A stretch of DNA of 64,000 nt from Clavelina lepadiformis. Lineage: Eukaryota; Chordata; Ascidiacea; Aplousobranchia; Clavelinidae. Under the pieces are notes generated by a model. The model saw only the letters and a list, made by a program, of their open reading frames with translations. It did no database searches and was not told the DNA's origin. Positions within the stretch are counted from its first letter, which is position 1; every line of letters starts with the position of its first letter. Positions 25,440 to 36,840 of this stretch are shown piece by piece. Made by a program: the position numbers and the translations under genes. The DNA lies in contig NC_135246.1 of assembly GCF_947623445.1 (NCBI RefSeq), positions 9,965,856 to 10,029,855 on the forward strand, in the 5' to 3' direction.

Positions 25440-25515
25440 TTGCCCTGATGAAGTCGACCTGAATGGATTAATGAAACGTCGGCAGACGATAAAGTTCTGT
25501 ATTCACCAGTTGTGT
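25440..25515 (+). other. Hammerhead/Penelope-like terminal motif (tentative)
   Basis: Contains CCTGATGAAGTCGACC and, 13 bases later, GAAACGTCGGCAGACGATAA. CTGATGA and GAAA are the two invariant core blocks of hammerhead ribozymes, and CGTC-GGCA-GACG can form the stem after GAAA. Stem II pairs poorly and the closing base pair is interrupted, so it is at best degenerate. Penelope-like retroelements are known to carry such motifs. Confidence 0.3.
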
Positions 25516-25689
25516 GTTATATTTGATGATTATTGTGCCTGGTGGCAAACATAGTATATTTACATCTTTCTTGTTAGAGATATGTTAGGGCTTACACTCA
25601 GTTTTGGAGAAACATGAATTTATTTATTCAAATGCACTAGCAATGAGTGTCATAATTTTGGAAGCATGTTTACCACGCTCTCCATGGAG

Positions 25690-26180
25690 TCAGATGTTGC
25701 ATTTCGTGCACATACTTGTTATGTTCTTATTGCACACTTTGCATCGACCTTGGGTTGCTGCATGTCCTAAGAACTGATTCATGCAATCGGGACGAACATC
25801 CAGTGGTAGCTCAGCTGCAACACCAGCAGCTATATCACTTTTTTCTTGAATTTTGATTAGACATAAAGTCACTTGTCTTCTAAAGTCAACATTTATCATC
25901 TTTTGGTTTTCAAGCTGGCAGTGAATTCTCCATGCAGCTACCACCGTTGTGTTTAAAAGATTGATAAAAAGCGGCCAGTACCATTTTTTACCACATATTT
26001 GTAAATTTTGTAACATTTTATAAATCGTTTTTTCTTACCCTGCAGAAGACTCTCAGGGTCTTCCTCTACCTTAAGTTCTCCAGCGGTTTAAAAATATCTG
26101 CCATATCGCCAGCAAAATCCTCAATATCGCTTTCTTGACTGCCAGAATCTCCTGCTACAGGCGGCAATGCGACCACATTC
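25690..26180 (-). pseudogene. Internally deleted piggyBac-like transposase
   Basis: The C-terminal part (26016-25690) reads GKKWYWPLFINLLNTTVVAA, later LDVRPDCMNQFLGH, then CKVCNKNITSMCTKC, the cysteine-rich piggyBac tail. Just upstream (about 26180-26066), another frame reads SGSQESDIEDFAGDMADI and stops, like the acidic N-terminal region of piggyBac transposases. The catalytic core between them is missing. No TTAA-flanked ends were located. It is a different lineage from the element at 9013-10323, judging by its tail sequence. Confidence 0.7.
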
Positions 26181-26648
26181 ACTATGTTTTTTTTTTTGCA
26201 TTTTAAACAGTTTCAAAGACTTCCATGACTTTCGTTACCCGGGTTACCCTTCCCGCGCTATAGAAACTTCCTGTATCCTTGATTTTGAATACATATAATT
26301 AATAATGTCTAAGGAATGCCTTATTTCAAGTTGTTCATGTCATTATCTACGACTGCGGTGTACAACTTTTACATCTGTGTTATACCAGAGATCTTTGCTT
26401 TAACATCCAAACTAGGCCTATAGTTTCACGTTCGAACAAAGTTCAATACATAAACTTAGTAACTACTGATAAGCAGGCACACTATAGTCAGCTTAATTGT
26501 GGTTGGAAATTCAATATAATTAGTGCTGATAATCAAATTATGCAACCTAAGTAATAGGTAACTAAACGTTTTATTGGAAATTAATTTTGTTGCAGGTTAA
26601 ATGATGTATTAAGTGTGTGTATGTAACCATATAAGATCTGTAAGTATT
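26181..26648. other. Upstream region of HAX1
   Basis: Probable promoter and 5' UTR of HAX1, which starts at 26649. No TATA-like box or other specific site can be asserted. Confidence 0.35.
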
Positions 26649-28894
26649 ATGGGCTTTGGTAGCCTGTTTGATCATCTCTTTCATCCTCATCGTGGTGACA
26701 ACAGGTACAGTATTGACTGTTTTTTATTTGTTTTTTTGTGGTTTCAGTTTCCCGATACTTTATGTTATAGCCATTACAAATTATTTTGTTTGGCCTATTG
26801 TTACTTAATTAAACTTGTGCCATCAACTTTACAACATCCATAAAATCATCGACTATCAATGCAGATGATATTGGAAAGTGTATTGCATGCTGTCAGACCA
26901 AGGGTTTTACCTTAGTGCCTACAATTTTTGTAACACCTGTCAAATCTCCCAGTCTCGAATGTAATATAGTATCATACTTAGATCATTTGTTCATATAACA
27001 ATTAGGAGCAATGGTACCTTTAGTAGTGACAAATATAATGGATGATAGTTGTTGGTTATGGAGAATGTGTTGCAATTGGTAACAATACAATTCTTACAAG
27101 AATTTTATTTCATCTTTTTTAAAGAGATGATGACACCTTTCAAAGCCATTGGAGTGGACAGTCGTCTTTTCCTGATCAACACTGGTTTGATGATGAAAAT
27201 GAAAATAATGAAAATTTTGACTTTCACTTTCAAATGGATCCTTTTCGTGATGACGACTTTTTTGGCCTGATCAATAAGTTTATGAGGAAATTTCACGAAA
27301 ATGCTGACTCCTTTTCTTCTTTTCAAGGAAATCTAAGTCAGTTGGATCTATAGTATTTATTTTCAAATCATATTGAATTACTGAAAGTGTTTTATCAATA
27401 ATACCTTTCTATTTGCTTTTACAAATTGCTCATTTCAAAACACAAGTATTAATTGTTAACTTGTTTCCATTTAGGTATACTTGTTATTTATATTTTAAGG
27501 TGTACTTGTTATTTATATTTTAAGGTGTAATTGTTATTTATATTTTAAGGTATACTTATTATTAGATTTCCTTCGTATTACAAAAAATTGTAAAACGGCT
27601 TCAAATTCCAGATGAAAATATTGGTGATCAAAGAGTGCAGAGTTATGCCGGGAGTAAATCTTTGAGAGATCAAATTTTAAAACCTGAATTTCAACATTCT
27701 AATTCAAACGAGCCTGCACCATCTGCCCCTAGAAAAGACGTAACACCATACCAACCGAAAATGCACACTAATTTTGAAACTGTGGTCAGCAATTTTTATC
27801 TGTTTTAAACATTTCCATGTTTGTGTGTTAATTAGAAAAACTGAGTAAATTGTTGTTTACAACAGTTGGAAAAGTTTTTCAACCGATCACTGTATGCTCC
27901 TTTTCTCGACAAAGCCCTTCCAAAAGTTGACCAAGGTACCGCCAGACTTGGATAACAGCAATCAAATCATTATTTATTTAATTATTCAAAATTATACAAC
28001 TTTGTTTTTTGTAAACAAAATTCGATATCTTCTTTATCAGATTTGGATAGTGACATCAAGAAAAAAGGTTTGGATGCTGTGCTAAAGAAGCATCCAGAGA
28101 AATCCAATGAAAACTCATCATCAGTTTTTACTCCAGATGATAAAAAGTTGACTCGATCATATCCTTTTAGCAATACAAGAAGCATGATGCAATCTCGGTC
28201 CATGATCCGTCGTTCAGATGGGGTAAGCATTATCAATATTATTTTGTTAAAACATGCGACATTGATAACAAAGTGGTGGCTTTTCGCACAATGTGTTTTT
28301 ATCATTCTAAGCATGTTCTATTTCTTCCAATGTATCATTTTTAACTCAAAATGTTTTACATAAATGTTTTTCTCACCTCTGGAATTAATTGTGCAATTGG
28401 ACCATATGTGCAATAGATTGTGCTATTTTGCACGGACACTATGTGCAAAGGTTCAGCTACTCGTATTTCTACTATCTGGAAACACCTTGCCAATAAATTG
28501 AGCTTTCTGATTTGCAGTCAATGGAAGAGAGAATAACTCGAAGAGACGAACATGGCAATGAAGAAACCACCATTATTACTCAAACACCAGATGGAAAACG
28601 TAAAACAGAAATTTGGAATCGTGATGGACAATGCCAGGTTTTAGATAACGGTATTGCAGCCCACTAGTTATTAGAAGATTTTTACGTCATTTCTCGCTTT
28701 TTCCAATCTCATGGATTTGAAATAATACTTCTTGGCATGATCGAATTCCTGTAATAAAAAGACTTAAGCGAGTTGAACGTTATGTTTTAACTTTATTGTC
28801 ATTTCCAGGTGAACCTCAGATCATCTCTTCATATTATCCACATTCGGGGATTTTTCGTCAAGTCAATTCCTTACTTCGGGACTTCTTTCCTTAA
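26649..28894 (+). CDS. HAX1: HAX1 (HCLS1-associated protein X-1), seven exons, complete
   Basis: Exons 26649-26704, 27125-27336, 27612-27784, 27866-27935, 28041-28222, 28518-28650 and 28809-28894 join in phase to 912 bases, 303 aa (human form 279). HAX1 is a largely disordered, mainly mitochondrial anti-apoptotic adaptor (partners include CLPB and HTRA2). Support: N-terminal MGFGSLFDHLFHPHRG, an Asp/Phe-rich middle (FQMDPFRDDDFFGLINKFMR), SKSLRDQILKPEF matching the vertebrate LRDSMLKYP region, then the best-conserved block MIRRSDGSMEERITRRDEHG followed by ETTIITQTPDG, and a short hydrophobic end (VNSLLRDFFP). The start is the only ATG giving the family N-terminus; an upstream in-frame ATG at 26613 is possible. 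The donors after exons 2 and 3 (GTCAGT, GTCAGC) are non-consensus but fit phase. A variant polyadenylation signal ATTAAA lies at 28953. Confidence 0.87.
27475..27552 (+). repeat. Three-copy 25-base tandem repeat in HAX1 intron 2
   Basis: Three near-identical units of the form TGTACTTGTTATTTATATTT plus TAAGG lie head to tail, differing at a few positions. Intronic. Confidence 0.8.
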
Positions 28895-30820
28895 AACTTT
28901 CTACCAGGTTTACATTTTTCAAAAAGCAAATATTGTGTAGCTTTATGCAAATATTAAAGTTGTTTTTGTTTCGCTGTAAAACTTACTGTGTTCGCATTTT
29001 TCTCCACTAGTGTACCTAAGCACCTGCCTATGTTTTATTGACTTTTGAGGGGATAAAAGAAATACTTTCCAATGATCATAAGACGTTTTGTTTTTGTGTG
29101 GGAAGTTGTTGATTTTTCTGTAACATTTTTATTATGTCATCGTTGTTCTGAATCTGACCTAATGTTGTTTTAATAATTGCGTAATGCTAATGACGTACAA
29201 CCTTTCATAGAAATAGTACATTTCGGTTGTGACTTGTGATTAGAATCAGAGATGAAAGTCTAATGAAATGAAAGGGCTCAGGTTTTAGTTTGTGAAAATT
29301 TTTGTGCCTTCATGCAAACATTTTTTACGGTATTAAGAGTAAGAATTTATTTTCGTTTTTTTGTTATTGCTCTTGGCTTGTTTCTAGTTCAAACAAATAC
29401 GTCATTGTACACATTTTGTAACTTCATTTGACGTCCAAGTAGGCATTTGAAATATGTTGTTGCGCCTATACTGCACATCTTTGACTCATTCGATAAATTT
29501 AACTTTTAGTCCTTCGTTGCGGGGCTGCTAAATGAGAGCTCGGTTTGACCCTTGTCCTTTGGGTCTGTTTCCATCTCTGATTTGAAAAGAGTTGGCTGTG
29601 ATGCTTCTTATATCAGTATGCAAACTTCTCAATAATTTTTAGATATTGTGTTTTTTGTCATCTTTAACAGTCTTAATGACAGCTAAAGTATATGCCAGAA
29701 ATCTAAGTTAAATGATTTATTTATCAACTGCAGAGTGACGAAAATAACCTGGCGTTTCTCAAGAATTGCAATATTAAAGCTGGTTGCCGATCACTCAAGA
29801 ATGTATCCGCATAGGGACGATGCTAAATATAGGCTGAACTATCCAATTTCATATTAATGATTACACGTTTTTGTATGGCCTTGCTCAGCAATGTGAAGCC
29901 GTTATAGCTTACTTTCGCCTGGCTTGCAAACTTCCTAAATTCATGTGCCCCTGAGGTCCAGTAGGTCTGATTCTGACAAAGTTAAGCATGGAATTGACCT
30001 GTTGTTAGATTTGACCGAGGTTACCTACTGTAACAGAAGTTACTGCATATCTTTAGATCACGTACTAGAATCATTTACTTGTTGATGAATATTACAATAT
30101 TTAATGTACAGTAGAGTTGAGTTCTACGGTGTTCGGTTCATAGGTAAAATCACAGCATTCTAAAACATATGTACGGTATCTGTTTTTAAGGTAATGGATC
30201 GTGTGTTCAAAAACATCGAATGTAAACTTGGAATTGACCGTTGTTCACGAAGTAAAGTTGACCACTTTTGCAATTTGAAAATTGTTTTCTATAGTGTTTC
30301 TCAAGCGTCAACCTGTATTTCCATTCCATTAAATTTGGTAAAGTCATCATTTTGTTTTAAATTTTAGTATAAATAGTGTAGCCCATCAGGGAAAAAAACT
30401 TAGATTTTGTCGATGTTCCACAATATCCAAACGTTGTAAAACGTTTAGATTAAAGGAGCCTACTACATTTTAAAAATATAACATCAAGATCGTCGCGTCT
30501 GCTAGTTATAGAAAGCATATAAAAGCTAAAATCTCGAATAAATTATTGGTTAAATTACGTTTAATTTTACTTTATAACGTTTTGCAGCGTGCACGTTTAA
30601 ATTAACTCCTATAGTTTGCCGAAATATGAAATTGCTCCGTCTTCGGAGCTCTTATTATCAATAAAAGCTCAGCTTCGAGCTCAATGATACCAACTGATCC
30701 AAATCCATTATTGAATTTAAGTGTGTTTCCCTAATTTGAAATTGTCAACCTTATAAACTGCAGCTTTAAGACTGCCTACTGTCGCTTCAACTACCCGACC
30801 AGATGGTAGAGTAAGGATAG
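28895..30820. other. Intergenic, nothing recognised
   Basis: Between the HAX1 3' end and the transposon-like element at 30828. A small hairpin-prone stretch (CTCCGTCTTCGGAG, about 30636) is present. No coding exon is supported. Confidence 0.4.
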
Positions 30821-30827
30821 TAGAAGA

Positions 30828-32434
30828 CGCCTATGATGGGACAGTGCACAAGATGGGACATCACTATAATGGTTATCCTAAGATGGGACACATTAATTAC
30901 CTTTACTTGGGGAACTGGCGCTATACCTTACAAGGCACCTGCAGCAAATAGACTTCCTAATTTTTAAACGCTCTTAACTCTATATAGTGTATTTGGCTCA
31001 AGTTTGCCGTTTGATAAAACAGTTTCATGGCTACAAGTTATCCAATTTTCAGGTATAACAGTAAAGCTATTTTTAAATGGTTGGAGAGAATTTTTATTTT
31101 GTTTGCACTCCCTCAAACATGGTCTTACACCTGCGGGGGTAAATGCAACCTCAATTGAAAATTAACCATCGTCCTAAATAAAGAGATGAATAAAATTTTA
31201 AGTTAAAGTTTTTAGTGGGCCTTATTACAACACTCGTTACTGCCTAACGTAAACAAGGCAAAGGAAATTATCAGTTACACCCTATTCTAAAAGGGCTAAA
31301 CTTAGTACAAAATACTCGAAGACCCTAAAAAGTAGCCTATGATGGTGTTATTATACCCTAATAAAACTTTCCAGCCTTCTCTCTTTAAAATTACTGAACC
31401 AAAACAATCGAAACTGCACCGATCAGCTAATTACTGTAGCATCTTAAATCAACCGTAGTAAAAATCTACCCAGCTTTGAGTAAAAAATACCAGGAACGAG
31501 CCTCATAACCTTCTGGGTCTTATTTGCTGCAGGTACCTCTATGGTGTTGAGACTGATTTCTACATTTTTATAATCTTTGACTTTGACTAGTTTCGTTCAA
31601 AACATTTGGATTTGTGCCAAGTTTAATCAAATTTGTCAAAATCTATGATCATACGAACGAAAAAAATGACAAAACATGGTTACATAGAACAAACACGTAG
31701 ATCCGTCTGTTAGGAAAACGATTACATGGAAAGTTTGTTTATCAACAAAGTCTAACGCGCTTATCATTTTTTAAAAATCATCTCATAAAAAGAAAAAAAA
31801 ATGGAAAGCTTAGGATACACAACGTTACCAAAATAGCTCTGGTAGCCTTATTAACCACACATATCTACAAAGATAGTTGGTAAACTATAAAGGCTTCCTA
31901 TACTTGCAATGGAAGCAGAATCACTGACGCTGTGGTATAACTTGTGCAAGCCTACCACGCAAAGTTTTAAAAAGCTTGCCTACCATAATTTGAGAGGAAA
32001 ACGAATTCCTTTCCTATGTTTAACAACGATAACGCTGGAAAGAAATGCCCACACAAATTTTTAGAAAATTTTATTTCGTTGTTTGTTTGATTTATCAATT
32101 TCTTGAAAAAATCAATTCAAATTTTGATTTAAAGCTAAGGAATTCGATTTCAAAGGCAAAGTTTCTAACATTACAGATTAGTTTAAGGAAGGTTTTATAC
32201 TGTTTAGAATACATATACGTACTGTCCCAACTTGTTTTAACATGCTTATCCAAGATTGGACAAAAAGTCATTTTTATTTTGTAATAGTCTCAATAAATGA
32301 CATGAACGTTTATTAAAACTCATGCGCTTAATTTCGAGCAATTCTATACCTAACATAATTCGAAAAAAGATTAGCCGAAGCTTATTGCGTTTTTGAGTGA
32401 GAGCGGTATACCTAAAAGTGTCCCATCATGGGCG
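30828..32434. mobile_element. Putative TIR element, left copy
   Basis: The left end CGCCTATGATGGGACA and right end TGTCCCATCATGGGCG are inverted repeats with one mismatch, about 1.6 kb apart. Internal GATGGGACA repeats follow the left end (about 30855-30890). Similar AG-rich sequence (GTAAGGATAGTAGAAGA / GTAAGGAAAGTAGTAAGA) flanks both ends. No transposase frame is visible, so it would be non-autonomous. The family is unknown. Confidence 0.5.
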
Positions 32435-35355
32435 ACCTTCCCTCCAAGTAAGGAAAGTAGTAAGATTAGAGTGGATGACAGTAGTAGAGTAGCGGTAGTA
32501 AGAGGAATAGCTTGGTGTAAAGTTGTAATGAAATGTGTAATATTAACAATTGTGTAAGTGTAAGGTGGTAAGTTAAAGTAAGAGACAACAATTTTTTATT
32601 TTGTGAAAAGTGGTCGTGAATTAGAAACAAACTAGAAATGTGAACGATAGTCCAGTGGCTGGAACTGTCTTGAAAACAAAAAACTCTTGGCACCGGCCAA
32701 GCCCCTGAACTTTACTGTAAATTGAGTTTCAGCTCCAATTTCTGCAGAAATGGATCCTCCTGAGATAATATTTAGCTCCTGCGATCCGGCTTAGGCTAAA
32801 AGTTTTGGTTACAGGATACCACGAAGCGTCGAGAGAACGCCCTCTACTGCCCAAAACTTCTTCTTTCCCCATACGTTTGCCTTTGTTTGACGCCATATCA
32901 TAGTGTAAGATTTGTATTATCAAATTACGTCACAGCAGCAAAGAACAAACTAGGGACTTTCATTGAAACGTTTTACACGTTTAACGATGCACACTTTCCA
33001 TTCTAGATTTTCCGTTAGAAAAGGTAAAAGCAGATTTGAAAACAAAAATATTGCGTTTTCTTAGAAGAATTGTATTGCTATAGCTCAAGATAACAAGAAT
33101 GTGTTTCTTAAATAACAAAAAAATTATGTACTATATCATCTATATGTAAGGAAATTCAACTTTTAAATAAATTTAAGCTAAGAGTTCTAATTTACTGTAA
33201 GATTCAAAATTAAAATTTGTAGGTTGGTACACCGACTGAATTTCGTCTTTTAATTTAAAGTTTACGATAATTTTTTCCGTTTTGTGCATTCTTATCTAAA
33301 GAGCACAATCAAAAGAAAGCCAGTCTTTCCGATCCCATTAAGAAACATTTCTTTTTGCACACACTTTATGAAACTGCGCTTGTTTGTATTTCATTTGCTT
33401 GCATGTAAAACAACATTTTTTTGATATCAAACTTATGCGAGTTTAGTTTGAAAAGTTTTTTGAAGTTGAAGTTGAAGACGATTTTTTGTTTTCAATTTTA
33501 TTGAAACAACAGCAAAAGAAAATTCCGCTCAAAATTAACCTAATCTAGTTGAATTTTGCTGCAATCGTTTGTAGCTTTATCGCGCAAACACAATTCGCAA
33601 ACTTAATCTTTCGCACGTGAAAACGTTGTTATCGCCAAATCTATCATCCACCTACACTGAAAAGTTTGTTCTGATCAGCAACAAAATTTTCCTCTATTTT
33701 GCTCATGGCAAAACTGTGTTTGTAAACTGACCTTATAGTTTCATGTAGTTTATGGCTTTGCGTGTTTGTTTTTATACGAACTGCAGAAAACAGAAGACAA
33801 GGAGTGTAACTGCGTAAGAATAATGACACAACCAAATGAATAAGAAAGCGACGCAATACAAACCAAGAAAAACTCACCTTCAAAATTCAACCGATTGCTC
33901 AATAGTCTATACTCTATAGGATATATTATTGTCTAAAAATTAATTAATTATTTACTGGCTAGAAAACTGTATAACTTAAACGTAGAGAATTATTTTGTAA
34001 GTTGTTTTAAAATTCGTCTGTTTAGTTACTCATATTTATTTAACCTATAAATGTAAATTTGCTGTTCTTATAAGGTAATACAAAATACATTTAACGTATA
34101 ATCGTACAAGTATATGCATATCGATTCAGTAAGGATGGGTATTAAGTCCGTCCAAAGTCACTCCAAAGTTCTGGTATCACTAAAATACCCGAATGTATTG
34201 AACGTGAGAATGAAATCCAACATTCATCTAAAAATACAGCATGTTCAGATATACCTGCTTGTAATGCTGAAAGGTGGAAACAGATAACGCAACGTCAACT
34301 GCAATTATATTTGGTTTTATTCTGAAAACCTGATATGTGAAAATGTCAATCGACGAAATGTACATTTTGTGCCCGAAGCAATAGCAAAATACGTGCCAAG
34401 CCAACGACATCAGGTTTTACGCTGAAACTCGTCTTTATATGATTCATAGGACGCAGGAATCACTTGAAAGTTAAAAACACCTTATATCGACTTGAAAAAC
34501 ATCTACTTTATAGGATGATTAATTGCTCTTAGCATTATTGTCCATAACCGCTGGGCTTAATCTGCTTAAAAAACTCTTTACATGAGTTTAATGACATCTC
34601 TTCATGACATTGCAACAATGTCAAAGTTGGACACGGTGTAATTAGATTTGAATTAAAGTGAAGACTTTGAATTCAAAAAAACCATTTAGCTATGACAAAT
34701 TAACCTAATGCTTTGAAAGCATGCCGGCAACATTGTAAATGTGGTAAAAACTTAAGTCAAGCCAACACCATTATATTTTGCTATACGTGTCATAATTGCT
34801 TGAATTTCGCTTGTGAATCGTCAGCCGTTTATTGTTCTTTTTTATTATTTTAACCGCTTATGGAGTGCGTGACATATATACCGCAAACTTAGCGCGGGAA
34901 CTTGAATTACTGTGATAAATAAAGTACTGTATTTCAAATATGTCTAAAATACTTTTGTAATTTGCAATACGGCATTATAGTTTAAAACATCCATTGAAAA
35001 GCAGCATCTGAAAAATAACACATTGCAACGCAGTGATACTTATACAGGAATGTATTTTCTCTCGAACTAATTAATTCTGCCAGCTAGATAATGCTATAAA
35101 AACGACCCATTACATAACGAGGTTATACTTGCATACTTCGTCGTCTGCAGACAAAATCGTTAAAGGTACGTTATATTGGGCCAATTACATAAAGACATTT
35201 TATTAGTGTGGTTTGTTGCCCTCCGACAAATTTGTTGAAAAAAATGTCAGAAAAGTTACAGTTATGAAATCTGTATAGAACGGCTCTCCAAAAAAGGTAT
35301 AACGACATAGCACGTGACTAGTGTGCCACAGGCGAGCGGAAATTTCTTAGTTATC
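32435..35355. other. Intergenic, no confident gene
   Basis: One minus-strand frame at 32899-32729 begins MASNKGKRMGKEEVLGSRGR close to a TGACGTAA motif and could be a 5' exon. No partner exon or family was recognised. Everything else appears non-coding. Confidence 0.35.
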
Positions 35356-35359
35356 GTGA

Positions 35360-35690
35360 TATGGTATGATGATGATTATACTCGGACATAGTGAATAACT
35401 TAAATACTCTTGAATAACTTAAAGCCTGCGATGACTCCTCACATTACAAAGTTAGCCTTTGTGCAAGTTCCGATTGCCAAACATATTTTATTTTGATCTT
35501 TGAATTTGTTAGCATTGACTTAATTTATAAATGTCCATCAGATCCGCTGCACAGGAGCAAGTTTCATTAATGCTTTTGTCATGGTCATTACAACGATTAG
35601 ACTCTACTGGGTTTCAAACACGGAAACTGGGCCGCAATTATTGTGAAGCCAGCGAACAAACCACTCTGCTACGAAGCTGACAGGCTCATA
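35360..35690 (-). mobile_element. tRNA-derived SINE, copy 2
   Basis: On the minus strand box A is TAGCAGAGTGG (35671-35661) and box B is GTTTGAAACCC (35619-35609). The body aligns with 7510-7850, for example AGGAGCAAG and CATCAGATCCGCTG against CACCAGGTCCGCTG. Confidence 0.65.
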
Positions 35691-36785
35691 AACTAACTTT
35701 TGTTATTTTTCATTATGTAATTTATTTCAACCTTAGAAACGATAAAAAGCCAAGAACATGGTACATAATTCAAATTTTGTGGCAACATATCGAATTACTA
35801 TTCTGTCATTTGTGATAAGTTTTGTTAAAAATGCGGTTTAAAATATAATGTTAATGGCAACTACTGTAAATATAAACAAAACATTAATTTAACGTAAACC
35901 TTAAACGAAAGTTACGGCGCTAAACAACGTTGACATTTATTCCAGGTTAGTATAATTCATAGTAATTTAGTGCCAGTATTTACGATTTTTTTGCAAAGAG
36001 CAGTTTAGATTTTTAGCAACAGTCGTCGTCTGCATAAATTTAAACACAACTATATCTGGACCATTAAATTATATTGTCGGAGTGAACTACGCCATAGGCA
36101 AAAAAAAAAAATTTTGGTTGCTTGTTTACTTTCTAAGTACCGTTCAACGGTCAGGTTTAAAATTAGATTTTTTTTGGCGAAAATATTGTTTTTACCGTAA
36201 GCAAATTCAAGTAGAAATCAAAATATTTCTGAAAAATTACTAACGTCCCATGTTAAATCAAGTTTTATCATTGGACTGTAAATTACATTATTAAAGTACA
36301 CTTTTGTATCTGAAAGTCGTCGAAGCGGTCATGCAAATAAACAGAATGAATCCTGCACAAAATTAACACCCGCAGACTACAGTACCTAAGAATATTATTA
36401 CAAAATGGAAAAAATTTAATCCTGTAAAACGATCACCAACGTTTTCCAAAAAATGATAATCTGTTTGTAACATAATAAAGTAAAACAGTCGACGTACTTG
36501 TTTCTATAATTTTTACAGAAAGACCAAAAAACCCAATAAGATGTAGTTTGGTTTATTGTAGGTGTTGTCACATGGAGAAAAATTCCTGTAAGTAGAAAAT
36601 AAGTTCAATTTGTTTCATAACACCTTAGACGTTTATGATCAAAAACTGGTAAAATGTTTTTGAAAAATGGTGTAGTTTTTACAGCGCATTTTAAATAAAA
36701 TATGCTTGCTTATCTTTCATATCACAAGCATACCTGAGAGAATCAAAGAATAGCTTTAGGCAACGTTTAGAGTTTTGCAAATTGG
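35691..36785. other. Upstream region of CUB-A
   Basis: No coding exon is recognised. The proximal part must hold the CUB-A regulatory sequence. A TATA-like box follows at 36786. Confidence 0.4.
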
Positions 36786-36793
36786 TATATAAA
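36786..36793 (+). promoter_or_regulatory. TATA-like box of CUB-A
   Basis: TATATAAA lies 48 bases before the CUB-A start codon at 36841. That is a plausible core promoter with a very short 5' UTR, if the leader is not supplied by trans-splicing. Confidence 0.45.
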
Positions 36794-36840
36794 CCAACAT
36801 ATATAGGCACAGTTTTAGACATCAGTTCAGACAAAGCAAG

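Noticed and set aside
27105..27326. Lys/Ile-rich minus-strand frame
   Set aside because: Antisense of HAX1 exon 2, caused by its GAT/GAA-rich codons.
27982..28314. 110-codon minus-strand frame and its copy at 49718
   Set aside because: Antisense shadow of HAX1 exon 5 and flanking introns, with no splice context or family match.
28043..28363. 106-codon plus-strand frame (and its copy at 49779) as an independent gene
   Set aside because: Its first part is HAX1 exon 5; the rest is intron read-through past the donor at 28222.
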